This document shows positions 34,728-41,222 of a stretch of DNA of 64,000 nucleotides, one piece after another (the stretch's first letter is position 1; the number at the start of each line of letters is the position of its first letter). The stretch comes from Fibrobacter sp. UWP2 (GTDB lineage Bacteria > Fibrobacterota > Fibrobacteria > Fibrobacterales > Fibrobacteraceae), in contig NZ_FQYM01000001.1 in assembly GCF_900141705.1 (NCBI RefSeq), positions 124,001 through 188,000 of the forward strand, in the 5' to 3' direction. The translations under genes and the position numbers were made by a program. The notes beneath the pieces were generated by a model that saw nothing but the letters and a program-made list of their open reading frames with translations, had not been told where the DNA came from and did not search any database.

Positions 34728-36062
34728 ATGGACATCATTGAAACTTTGAATGCGGCGGGGCAGCAAGAGCTGGCCGCCAAACTGGAATCGTTGAGCGGGG
34801 ATGCCCGCGCCTTGCTGGAACGCGACATCGCAAGCCAGGACTGGCTAGCGCTCCAAAGCATTTACGAAGAAAAATCCAGCGCCTCCCTGAGCGACAACGT
34901 GGCAAGCGACATCCAGCCGATGCCCTTTAAAATCGCCTCAGACGACCTGCGCTACGACTACTGGAAAGAGACCGGCGAAATCCTCCTCGGCAAGGGCCAG
35001 GTGGCGGCATTCCTCGTTGCGGGCGGTCAAGGTTCGCGCCTCGGGTTCAACGGTCCCAAGGGCATGTTCGACATCGGGCTCCCGAGCCACAAGAGTCTTT
35101 TCCAACTGCAGGCGGAACGTTTGCAGAACCTCGCCGCGCAGGTGGGGCACGCCATCCCGTGGTGCATCATGACGAGCCCCTTGAACCATGAAGCGACCGT
35201 GAACTTTTTCAGGGAACACGACTACTTCGGCATGAACAAGGACGACATCCGCTTCTTTGAGCAGGGCACCATCTGCGCCCTCAACCCGAACGGAAAGGCC
35301 GTTGTCGACGAGAACAACCGCCTCGCCCTCGTGCCCGACGGCAACGGAGGCTGCTTCCGCGCCCTTTCCCAGAGCGGCACGCTCGCCTGGCTCGTGGAAC
35401 GCGGCGTGCAGTACGTGTTCCTCTACAGTGTGGACAACGCCCTCTGCCGCATTTGCGACCCAGCCTTTGTGGGGGCGCTCGCCGCCGACGGACGCGCTGT
35501 GAGCGCATCCAAGGTGGTCGCAAAGGCAGGCCCGGGCGAGAAGGTGGGCATTTTCGCCTTCCAAAACAACAAGCCCGGCGTGGTCGAATACAGCGATTTG
35601 CCCGAAAACCTTCGCGACATGACTAACGCCGACGGCAGCCTCACCTACGACGGCGGCAACATCGCCGTTCACTTGTTCAAAATCAGCGGACTCCGCAAGC
35701 TGCAAACCGGCAAGCTCCCGTGGCACACCGCACGCAAGACCGTCTGCGGCATCGAAAAGTGCTTCAAGTTCGAGCAGTTCCTCTTTGACGCCTTCCCGCT
35801 CCTCGGGAGCATGCTCCCGTTCGGCGTCATCCGCGAAGAGGAGTTCAGCCCCGTGAAGAACGCCGAAGGCAATGACAGCCCGAAAACCGCCCGCGAGATG
35901 ATTGGCAAGCTTCACCGCGAGTGGCTCCGCAAGGCGCACGTGGAAATCGACCCCCACAAGCTCTACGAAGTTTCCCCCACCCTGAGCTACGCGGGCGAAG
36001 GCCTCTCCCGCCGCCTGTTCGAACGCGAACTCGGGCGCAACATTTGGGAATTTGACGCCTAA
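34728..36062 (+). CDS. UDP-sugar pyrophosphorylase (UDPGP family)
   Basis: A 444-residue nucleotidyltransferase with the UDPGP-type signature VAGGQGSRLGFNGPKGMFDI, then ESLFQL-like helix and the GNGGCFRAL region. This family makes UDP-glucose or UDP-N-acetylhexosamine from UTP and sugar 1-phosphate and is more common in eukaryotes (UAP1, UGP) than the GalU or GlmU types. Given its place directly after mraY, UDP-GlcNAc synthesis for the envelope is an attractive role, but the sugar is not proven. The gap to the next gene is 20 bases. Confidence 0.87.
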   Translation: MDIIETLNAAGQQELAAKLESLSGDARALLERDIASQDWLALQSIYEEKSSASLSDNVASDIQPMPFKIASDDLRYDYWKETGEILLGKGQVAAFLVAGGQGSRLGFNGPKGMFDIGLPSHKSLFQLQAERLQNLAAQVGHAIPWCIMTSPLNHEATVNFFREHDYFGMNKDDIRFFEQGTICALNPNGKAVVDENNRLALVPDGNGGCFRALSQSGTLAWLVERGVQYVFLYSVDNALCRICDPAFVGALAADGRAVSASKVVAKAGPGEKVGIFAFQNNKPGVVEYSDLPENLRDMTNADGSLTYDGGNIAVHLFKISGLRKLQTGKLPWHTARKTVCGIEKCFKFEQFLFDAFPLLGSMLPFGVIREEEFSPVKNAEGNDSPKTAREMIGKLHREWLRKAHVEIDPHKLYEVSPTLSYAGEGLSRRLFERELGRNIWEFDA

Positions 36063-36082
36063 CGTTTGGCCGAGCGCCGACC

Positions 36083-36949
36083 ATGCCCTACTTTGCATAC
36101 AAGTTCCTGTTGCACGGTTTGCTGCGCCTGCCCGACCCATTTTTTGCGGCACTCTTCGTGCTGGTCCACCCCGTGTACAAAGCGCTGCACATGAAGCGCG
36201 CCTACGGACGCGTCATTGGGCACTTACAAAAATGCGGTTTCAGCGAGCGCACTCCGGGCGTAACCGCCCGCGATGTCTTCAAGTCGCTCTACTGGAACGG
36301 CATCGACAGCTACCGCCTGCTCGCCCGCATCCCGAGCGCCACCCGTCGCGTGCGTTACGAAAACGAACAGGTTATCCAAAGCGCCGTCGCGCAGGGACCG
36401 GTTGTCGCCATGAGCATCCACCAGGGCGCCTTCGAGAACATGCACCGCACCCTCTGCCGCTACAGCGAGCACGTGCACCTCGTCACCAACACCTTCAAAA
36501 GCGGGGGGCTCACCCGCGCACTCCGCGAAGTGCGCAGCGACCCGCACCTGAGCGAGTACTCCCCCGAGGACGTGGGCAAGGTGATACGGAACCTCTTCAA
36601 GACCAAGGGGATCATTGCGATGGTCGTGGACCAGGCCCGCAACACCAAGGGGAACCTCGTCCAGCTATTCGGTCGCGACACGACCATCTACCTGAGGCTC
36701 GCCGTCAAGGCGAACCAAATGGGCGCAGGCGTCGTCACCTTCCGCACCTTTAGCGAGACCGTCACCGGCCCCCACGGGGGCAAGCGCCGCGAGCACGTCG
36801 TGCGTTTCGAGAAATACTACCCGCCCCGGTTCGACCAAAACGAACTGGTCCAGAGCATTGCAAAAGAAATCGAGTCCTGGATCGCCGACCACCCCGAGCA
36901 GTGGTGCTGGAATTACCACAGGAACTTTACAACACAGAACAACTCTTAA
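36083..36949 (+). CDS. LpxL/HtrB-like lipid acyltransferase
   Basis: A 288-residue inner-membrane-associated acyltransferase of the lipid A late-acyltransferase family. The catalytic HX4E motif is HQGAFE (His113, Glu118); VDQARNTKG and the C-terminal PEQWCWNYHR are further family marks. One hydrophobic N-terminal segment anchors it. It should add a secondary acyl chain to lipid A or a related lipid, consistent with the envelope operon it is in. Sequence divergence from E. coli LpxL is high, so an ornithine-lipid or other acceptor is possible. Confidence 0.85.
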   Translation: MPYFAYKFLLHGLLRLPDPFFAALFVLVHPVYKALHMKRAYGRVIGHLQKCGFSERTPGVTARDVFKSLYWNGIDSYRLLARIPSATRRVRYENEQVIQSAVAQGPVVAMSIHQGAFENMHRTLCRYSEHVHLVTNTFKSGGLTRALREVRSDPHLSEYSPEDVGKVIRNLFKTKGIIAMVVDQARNTKGNLVQLFGRDTTIYLRLAVKANQMGAGVVTFRTFSETVTGPHGGKRREHVVRFEKYYPPRFDQNELVQSIAKEIESWIADHPEQWCWNYHRNFTTQNNS

Positions 36950-36965
36950 TTTTTATTTTTGAACT

Positions 36966-37427
36966 ATGGGATACAACGCAGAAGAAGAATTCCAGCTCCA
37001 GTGGATTGCGAACCACCGCATGGAGGACAAGGACGCCCTCCTGAAAAAGCAGGCCGAAGACGAGGCCGCCGCCAACCCGAAGGCGCGCCTCACCCGCGGC
37101 AAAAAGATGCGCCGCAGCCCCTCCGCCTGGGAGCTCCCCATGCCCGAGGACGAAATCGACCTGCACGGGTTCACCGCCGACGAGGCAGCCGAGGCTGTAG
37201 AACGTCGCATTGACGACCTGCTCATCGCAGGGCTTTCCGTACTCCGGGTCATCCACGGGGGCGGCAACCCTGAGTACGGCAACGTGAAACACATCATCGA
37301 CCGAAAGGTCCGGTCCGAGTGGAAAAACAAAGTCGTTTTTTACAAGGTGGAGCCCGACAATGCGGGCTCCAGCATCATGAAAATTGGCAAACCCCGCCCC
37401 TCTGTCGCCAAAAAAGCGAAAAATTAG
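36966..37427 (+). CDS. Smr-domain protein
   Basis: A 153-residue protein whose C-terminal half is a stand-alone Smr (small MutS-related) domain: EIDLHGFTADEA (DLHG at 65-68), VLRVIHGGGN and NAGSSIMKI. The N-terminal half is charged and probably helical. Smr domains nick or cleave nucleic acids; stand-alone forms have been linked to ribosome rescue and RNA cleavage. It closes the mraY operon, 16 bases after the acyltransferase gene. Confidence 0.87.
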   Translation: MGYNAEEEFQLQWIANHRMEDKDALLKKQAEDEAAANPKARLTRGKKMRRSPSAWELPMPEDEIDLHGFTADEAAEAVERRIDDLLIAGLSVLRVIHGGGNPEYGNVKHIIDRKVRSEWKNKVVFYKVEPDNAGSSIMKIGKPRPSVAKKAKN

Positions 37428-37439
37428 CCGTTTACCCCT

Positions 37440-37467
37440 TTGATAATCCCCGATTTTTAACTATAAT
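37440..37467 (+). promoter_or_regulatory. Promoter of tRNA-Pro
   Basis: TTGATA (37440-37445), 16 bases, TATAAT (37462-37467). The tRNA begins 15 bases after the -10 box. Confidence 0.8.
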
Positions 37468-37481
37468 TGTGCCCACTAGAA

Positions 37482-37555
37482 CGGAATATAGCTCAGCCTG
37501 GTAGAGCGCTTGCTTCGGGAGCAAGAGGTCGTGAGTTCGAATCTCGCTATTCCGA
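37482..37555 (+). tRNA. tRNA-Pro (anticodon CGG)
   Basis: A complete 74-base cloverleaf: acceptor CGGAATA/TATTCCG, D stem GCTC/GAGC, anticodon stem CTTGC/GCAAG with loop TTCGGGA (anticodon CGG), T arm GTGAG-TTCGAAT-CTCGC, discriminator A. CCA is not encoded. The 3' half is copied downstream several times in both orientations. Confidence 0.95.
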
Positions 37556-37560
37556 TAAAA

Positions 37561-37598
37561 CGAAAAAGGACCCCACCAAGGGGTCCTTTTCGTTTTTT
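37561..37598 (+). terminator. tRNA-Pro terminator
   Basis: AAAAGGACCCC / GGGGTCCTTTT stem with an ACCAA loop followed by CGTTTTTT. With small bulges the palindrome continues outward, pairing the tRNA 3' end with the inverted copy that follows. Confidence 0.9.
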
Positions 37599-37601
37599 AT
37601 T

Positions 37602-37765
37602 CGGAATATAGCGCGAGATGAGAACTCACGAAGTGAGTTCGACTACCGCGGCGCGGAACGAAGTGAAACGCGACGCGGGAGGCCTTGACCTGCAACAAAG
37701 TTGCAGGCAAGCCCGAAGGGCAAAACGTAAACGAAGTGCACGTTTTGGCAATCTCGCTATTCCGA
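37602..37765 (+). repeat. tRNA-Pro-derived structured repeat, unit 1
   Basis: It starts with an inverted copy of the tRNA 3' half (CGGAATATAGCGCGAGAT and GAACTCAC), then a GAA loop, then a direct copy of the T-arm start (GTGAGTTCGA), about 108 bases of successive hairpins, and finally ATCTCGCTATTCCGA, the tRNA 3' end. The outer stem pairs the two ends. Inner hairpins include CTGCAAC/GTTGCAG, GCCC-GAA-GGGC and AAAACGT/ACGTTTT. No protein-coding potential is evident. Confidence 0.8.
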
Positions 37766-37800
37766 TACGAAAAGCACCCCTTGCGGGTGCTTTTTTCGTA
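37766..37800 (+). terminator. Terminator-like hairpin between the two structured repeats
   Basis: TACGAAAAGCACCC / GGGTGCTTTTTTCGTA with a CTTGC loop. It takes the place that the tRNA terminator has upstream of unit 1. Confidence 0.8.
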
Positions 37801-37801
37801 T

Positions 37802-37957
37802 CGGAATTATACGCGAGATGAGAACTCACGAAGTGAGTTCGACTAAATCGCCATTTGAACGCAGTGAATTTAGGCGATTTAGAGATTACGCCGCCAGGCG
37901 TAACCCGAAGGGCAAAAGTTGAACATCGTGAAACTTTTGTCAATCTCGCTATTCCGA
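37802..37957 (+). repeat. tRNA-Pro-derived structured repeat, unit 2
   Basis: Same plan as unit 1 with the same ends and first hairpin, but the inner stems have different sequence and keep their pairing: CTAAATCGCC/GGCGATTTAG, TTACGCC/GGCGTAA, CCC-GAA-GGG, CAAAAGTT/AACTTTTG. It ends in ATCTCGCTATTCCGA, followed by a small GCGAGAT-GCA-ATCTCGC hairpin at 37959-37975. Confidence 0.8.
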
Positions 37958-37987
37958 TGCGAGATGCAATCTCGCAAACAGATCTTT

Positions 37988-38227
37988 TTACGCAACCTGC
38001 TTCTTGCGGGGGCGCTTGGCCCCGGAAACAAATTTCGGTTCCATCTTTTCTGCTTTAGCCTGGGCAAGGAACATGTTAATCAGCGTCTGGTAAGGAATAT
38101 CGGTCTTCTCCGAAAGTTCCTTGAAGTAAGCGAGAACCGACTCACTAATATTTATGCAAATCGTCTTTTTCAATTTCTTCGCATACGGATTTTTCACCGC
38201 ATTACTAAAATCATAGTTTTTCTTCAT
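37988..38227 (-). CDS. brnA: BrnA-type antitoxin
   Basis: A 79-residue basic protein with a ribbon-helix-helix DNA-binding fold (KTICINISESVLAYFKEL then PYQTLINMFLAQA). In BrnT/BrnA modules the antitoxin dimer neutralises BrnT and represses the operon. The ATG at 38227 has AGGAGG six bases upstream and overlaps the toxin stop by four bases (ATGA), so translation of the two is coupled. The Lys/Arg-rich tail ends KRPRKKQVA. Confidence 0.85.
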   Translation of the reverse strand: MKKNYDFSNAVKNPYAKKLKKTICINISESVLAYFKELSEKTDIPYQTLINMFLAQAKAEKMEPKFVSGAKRPRKKQVA

Positions 38228-38520
38228 AGCGGCCTCCTTTTCTTCCAATACTGTTCAGTTTCTTTCTTGTTCGCCTTTCGAGATGAAATAATGCGGATTA
38301 TCTCATCGGTCTCCGAACCACGTTCACAAAAACACACTAACAAGGTGTTCATCATTGACGACATTCCCATTAAAACAAATCGATCCTCATCGTCAGAGTG
38401 TTTCTCGTCAGCAAGCAAGAGAGCGTTTTCGTCATAGAATACAGTCTGAGCCTCTTCAAATGTCACCTTGTGTTTGGCAAAATTCTTCTTGGCTTTATCC
38501 TCATCCCACTCAAAAATCAT
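38224..38520 (-). CDS. brnT: BrnT-type ribonuclease toxin
   Basis: A 98-residue protein with the characteristic BrnT start FEWDEDKAKKNFAKHKVTFEEAQTVF, the RFVLMG...LLVCFCERG strand region and the C-terminal IIRIISSRKANKKE. BrnT folds like RelE-type RNases and stops growth by cleaving RNA when BrnA is lost. The start ATG at 38520 lies six bases after a perfect -10 box, so its message should be leaderless. The usual toxin-first order is kept. A stress role or stabilisation of the neighbouring tRNA-linked element is plausible. Confidence 0.88.
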   Translation of the reverse strand: MIFEWDEDKAKKNFAKHKVTFEEAQTVFYDENALLLADEKHSDDEDRFVLMGMSSMMNTLLVCFCERGSETDEIIRIISSRKANKKETEQYWKKRRPL

Positions 38521-38949
38521 ATATATATTATATATATTAGAACAATAATTGTCAATAGGTTGCACAATTTTTTCCCGTTCAGAAAGCGCAACTTGCATAA
38601 TTACAGATTTTGTTTTTATTTTCCGATTCATTAGTGCATTTTATCTTTTTCAACGGATGGACCTCCGCCTGGCGGAATAGGGGGACGTCCCTACCCTTAC
38701 ATATAAACGGATTTACCGACATTTTTGAGCCATTTCCCACCGTAAAAAGATCTTTGCAATTTTTCAACAATACACCCTTAACGCTCCGCCAACCACTTTT
38801 TCCACCTACCCTCACCAAAAATGTGATTAAAATCCCCTTTTTGCGACAAAAAAGCGCATTTTTGCATTTTCGTGACACTTCCCGCGTTGTTTTTTGATAT
38901 TTTACATTCCATAAGGACCAGAATGGTCCCGCCGAAATTAGGAGTATCC
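38521..38949. other. Intergenic region between brnT and the thioredoxin-like gene
   Basis: It holds the brnT promoter at the left. The middle (38655-38690) has an imperfect palindrome, CCTCCGCCTGGCGGAATAGG, and GGGACGTCCC. I see no gene; a 99-codon minus-strand frame at 38579-38878 lacks protein-like composition. Confidence 0.5.
38527..38555 (-). promoter_or_regulatory. Consensus promoter of brnTA
   Basis: On the minus strand TTGACA (38555-38550), 17 bases, TATAAT (38532-38527), an exact sigma-70 consensus. The flanking ATATATATTATATATATT palindrome is a likely BrnA operator. Confidence 0.85.
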
Positions 38950-39498
38950 ATGCGCTTTGCTAAACGTGTTCTGACCCTTTTGACTGTCGCTTCTACGATA
39001 ACCTTCGCACAGCTGGCCCCCGAACCGCAGGTGGCCGACATCCCGCTGATGATGGATTCAACCACCAACCAGCCCATGAAGATGGACTTCTCCGTGCCGC
39101 TTACAGGCATCAGCGACCCGGGCATCCTGTTCAGCCACTTCAGCAAGCGGCCGCTGCTCATCTACTACTTCAGCCCCAAGTGCCCGCACTGCCAGCGCCA
39201 CATGCCCGAAATCCAGGACCTGATGAAGGAATACGAGAAGGACGGCCTGACGGGCATCGCTATCGGACTTGGCGGCGGCATCAAGAAGAACGACATCCGC
39301 ATGTTCATCGACCAGTTCCACGTGGTGATCCCGGTATTCCAGGACGCGAACGGCAAGTTCGGCCCAGCCTACGGCACCGGCTACATCCCGGTCGTCTACC
39401 TTGTACAGAAAGACGGGACGTTCTACCGCTACGAGACGCTCAACGAGGCTAACATGAACCATCTCCGCGCCACGCTGAACAAGATGCTGAAGAAATAA
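38950..39498 (+). CDS. TlpA-like thioredoxin-family protein, exported
   Basis: A 182-residue exported thiol-disulfide protein: signal peptide MRFAKRVLTLLTVASTITFA, then a TlpA/AhpC-like thioredoxin fold with the active site SPKCPHCQRHMPEI (Cys78 and Cys81) and the cis-proline region GTGYIPVVYLV. Such proteins reduce or isomerise disulfides in the periplasm. The ATG at 38950 has AGGAG six bases upstream. The terminator downstream is shared with tRNA-Arg. Confidence 0.88.
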   Translation: MRFAKRVLTLLTVASTITFAQLAPEPQVADIPLMMDSTTNQPMKMDFSVPLTGISDPGILFSHFSKRPLLIYYFSPKCPHCQRHMPEIQDLMKEYEKDGLTGIAIGLGGGIKKNDIRMFIDQFHVVIPVFQDANGKFGPAYGTGYIPVVYLVQKDGTFYRYETLNEANMNHLRATLNKMLKK

Positions 39499-39510
39499 GG
39501 CACAAGTTCG

Positions 39511-39566
39511 CCGCCGTGAGTACGAAAAGGGCCCCCAGAAGGGGGCCCTTTTCGTACTCACGGCGG
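39511..39566. terminator. 26-base perfect palindrome ending both the thioredoxin and tRNA-Arg transcripts
   Basis: The arms 39511-39536 and 39541-39566 pair perfectly around an AGAA loop. The right arm includes the last 12 bases of tRNA-Arg; the left arm mirrors them. The core AAAAGGGCCCCC / GGGGGCCCTTTT is a two-way terminator. Confidence 0.9.
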
Positions 39567-39628
39567 GAGTCGAACCCACGACCCGCTGCTTAGAAGGCAG
39601 CTGCTCTATCCAACTGAGCTACGCGAGC
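39555..39628 (-). tRNA. tRNA-Arg (anticodon TCT)
   Basis: A complete 74-base cloverleaf on the minus strand: acceptor GCTCGCG/CGTGAGT (with G-T pairs), D stem GCTC/GAGC, anticodon stem GCTGC/GCAGC with loop CTTCTAA, T arm GTGGG-TTCGACT-CCCGC, discriminator A. CCA is not encoded. Confidence 0.95.
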
Positions 39629-39638
39629 GTGTCCGCCC

Positions 39639-39667
39639 AATATAGAAAAATAACCCAATTCCTTCAA
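39639..39667 (-). promoter_or_regulatory. Promoter of tRNA-Arg
   Basis: On the minus strand TTGAAG (39667-39662), 17 bases, TATATT (39644-39639), ten bases before the tRNA. Confidence 0.7.
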
Positions 39668-39791
39668 TGGACGACAGGGACCGTTGCCACGTCCCATAAA
39701 TTTATCTATATTTATGCATGTATTAGAATATTTGCATAAACCACGACAGCTGGTTCGACCTGCAGAAAATGTTTAAGACCCAAGAGGCTAT

Positions 39792-40682
39792 ATGAAGATT
39801 ATCGATATCCTGAAGCAAGACAAGATGAGTCTTTCTTTCGAAGTGTTCCCCCCTAAAAAAGAAACGAGCTTCGAAAACGTGAAGGCTGCCACCGAAGCCA
39901 TCGCGGCGCTTGGCCCCGCATTCATGAGCGTCACCTACGGCGCGGGCGGCGGCGTGAGCCACTTTACCCTCGATATCGCTAAAAACCTCAAGGAAAAGTT
40001 CAATATCCCGATGCTTGCGCACCTCACCTGCGTCTCGAGCAGCAAGGAGACGGTGCACCAGCGCATCGAAGACATGAAGGCGGCGGGCATCAAGAACGTG
40101 ATGGCACTCCGCGGCGACCTCACCCCGGAACTCATCGAGAAGGGGCGCGACAACTGCGATTACCACTATGCCGTGGAACTCATCCGCGAGCTCAAGGCTG
40201 CCGACGCGGACTTCTGCATCGGCGCGGCCTGCTACCCCGAAAAGCACCCCGAGAGCGCGAACCAGGCCGAAGACATCAAGCACCTCAAGGAAAAGGTCGA
40301 CGCAGGCGCGGATTTTCTCACCACGCAGATGGTGTTCGACAACAACCTGTTCTTCAGCTTCCTCTACAAGCTGCGCGATGCGGGCGTGAACTGCCCCGTG
40401 CTCCCCGGCATCATGCCCATCACGAACGCGAACCAGGTGGAACGCGCCATCAAGCTTTCGGGCTCGTTCATGCCGCAGCGCTTCAAGTCACTTGTGGACA
40501 AGTTCGGGAGCGATCCCGAGGCCATGAAGCAGGCGGGCATCATCTACGCGAGCGACCAGATTATCGACCTTTACGCGAACGGCATCACGAACGTGCACGT
40601 GTACTCTATGAACAAACCCGACGTGGCCGAGGGAATCCTCCGGAATGTCTCTGCCATTCTGGGCAAGAATTTCGCCTGTTAA
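39792..40682 (+). CDS. metF: Methylenetetrahydrofolate reductase
   Basis: MetF reduces methylene-tetrahydrofolate to methyl-tetrahydrofolate, the methyl donor for methionine synthesis. The 296-residue FAD-dependent TIM barrel begins SLSFEVFPPKKETSFENV and shows SVTYGAGGG, HLTCVSS, ALRGDL and the QMVFDNNLFFSFL region. The length matches bacterial MetF. I looked for a SAM or cobalamin riboswitch in 39640-39791 and saw none, only a small GGGAC/GTCCC hairpin. A terminator follows at 40705. Confidence 0.93.
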   Translation: MKIIDILKQDKMSLSFEVFPPKKETSFENVKAATEAIAALGPAFMSVTYGAGGGVSHFTLDIAKNLKEKFNIPMLAHLTCVSSSKETVHQRIEDMKAAGIKNVMALRGDLTPELIEKGRDNCDYHYAVELIRELKAADADFCIGAACYPEKHPESANQAEDIKHLKEKVDAGADFLTTQMVFDNNLFFSFLYKLRDAGVNCPVLPGIMPITNANQVERAIKLSGSFMPQRFKSLVDKFGSDPEAMKQAGIIYASDQIIDLYANGITNVHVYSMNKPDVAEGILRNVSAILGKNFAC

Positions 40683-40704
40683 GCTTGACATTCCTCACAG
40701 TTCA

Positions 40705-40733
40705 AAAAAACGGCCCCACGGGGCCGTTTTTTA
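40705..40733 (+). terminator. metF terminator
   Basis: AAAACGGCCC / GGGCCGTTTT stem with a CACG loop and following T residues. Confidence 0.88.
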
Positions 40734-40795
40734 TTATATATTCTTATAAAAGTCCGGCACGACCAATGGCTGGGCGCCAAACCAAAGGAACCTAT

Positions 40796-41119
40796 ATGAC
40801 AGACGAAAACGCCCAGGCAATTGTAGCTGCATTGAACAGCATTTGTGGGGAAATGCAAAAACAGAACGAAAAGCTCGACTCCATCCGCGAAGACCTCAAG
40901 ATTCTGCGGGGATCATCCGAGCTGAACACCGCCCTGAGCCTCGCCGAAGTGGACTTTGACGGGGGTGCCAGTTGCAGCAAACTGAGCGACGCCATCCAGT
41001 GCACCAAGGACTTTGTGGACAAGCGCGAAATGCAGGGACGCTTTGACCAGTACATTTTTGGCAGACGCACCCGCTTTACTACCCGCGACCCCATCGACAT
41101 CAATATCCGCAAGGGCTAA
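40796..41119 (+). CDS. Small helical protein of unknown function
   Basis: A 107-residue cytoplasmic protein. The N-terminal 40 residues form a probable coiled coil (AALNSICGEMQKQNEKLDSI), followed by a polar middle with two Cys and a basic C-terminal stretch (FGRRTRFTTRDPIDINIRKG). The ATG at 40796 has AAAGGA six bases upstream, which decides the start. No family recognised; it stands alone between metF and an HD-like protein gene. Confidence 0.72.
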   Translation: MTDENAQAIVAALNSICGEMQKQNEKLDSIREDLKILRGSSELNTALSLAEVDFDGGASCSKLSDAIQCTKDFVDKREMQGRFDQYIFGRRTRFTTRDPIDINIRKG

Positions 41120-41222
41120 ATGGTCAAAAAAAACATTTAAAAAACACTTTTTGTTTTTCATATTATCTATATTGAGAGAGTGAACCTCTCCCGTGTATAC
41201 AGGAGTCTAATAAAGGACAAAC

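Noticed and set aside
34938-36152. A 404-codon minus-strand frame
   Set aside because: Antisense shadow of the UDP-sugar pyrophosphorylase gene.
37467-37821. Plus-strand frames across the tRNA-Pro repeats
   Set aside because: They run through the tRNA and hairpins and have no ribosome-binding site; the DNA is explained by inverted repeats.
38579-38878. A 99-codon minus-strand frame upstream of brnT
   Set aside because: Low-complexity composition, no ribosome-binding site, and it covers the region before the thioredoxin-like gene.
39640-39791. Possible SAM riboswitch before metF
   Set aside because: None of the conserved SAM-I core elements is visible; only a small GGGAC/GTCCC hairpin.
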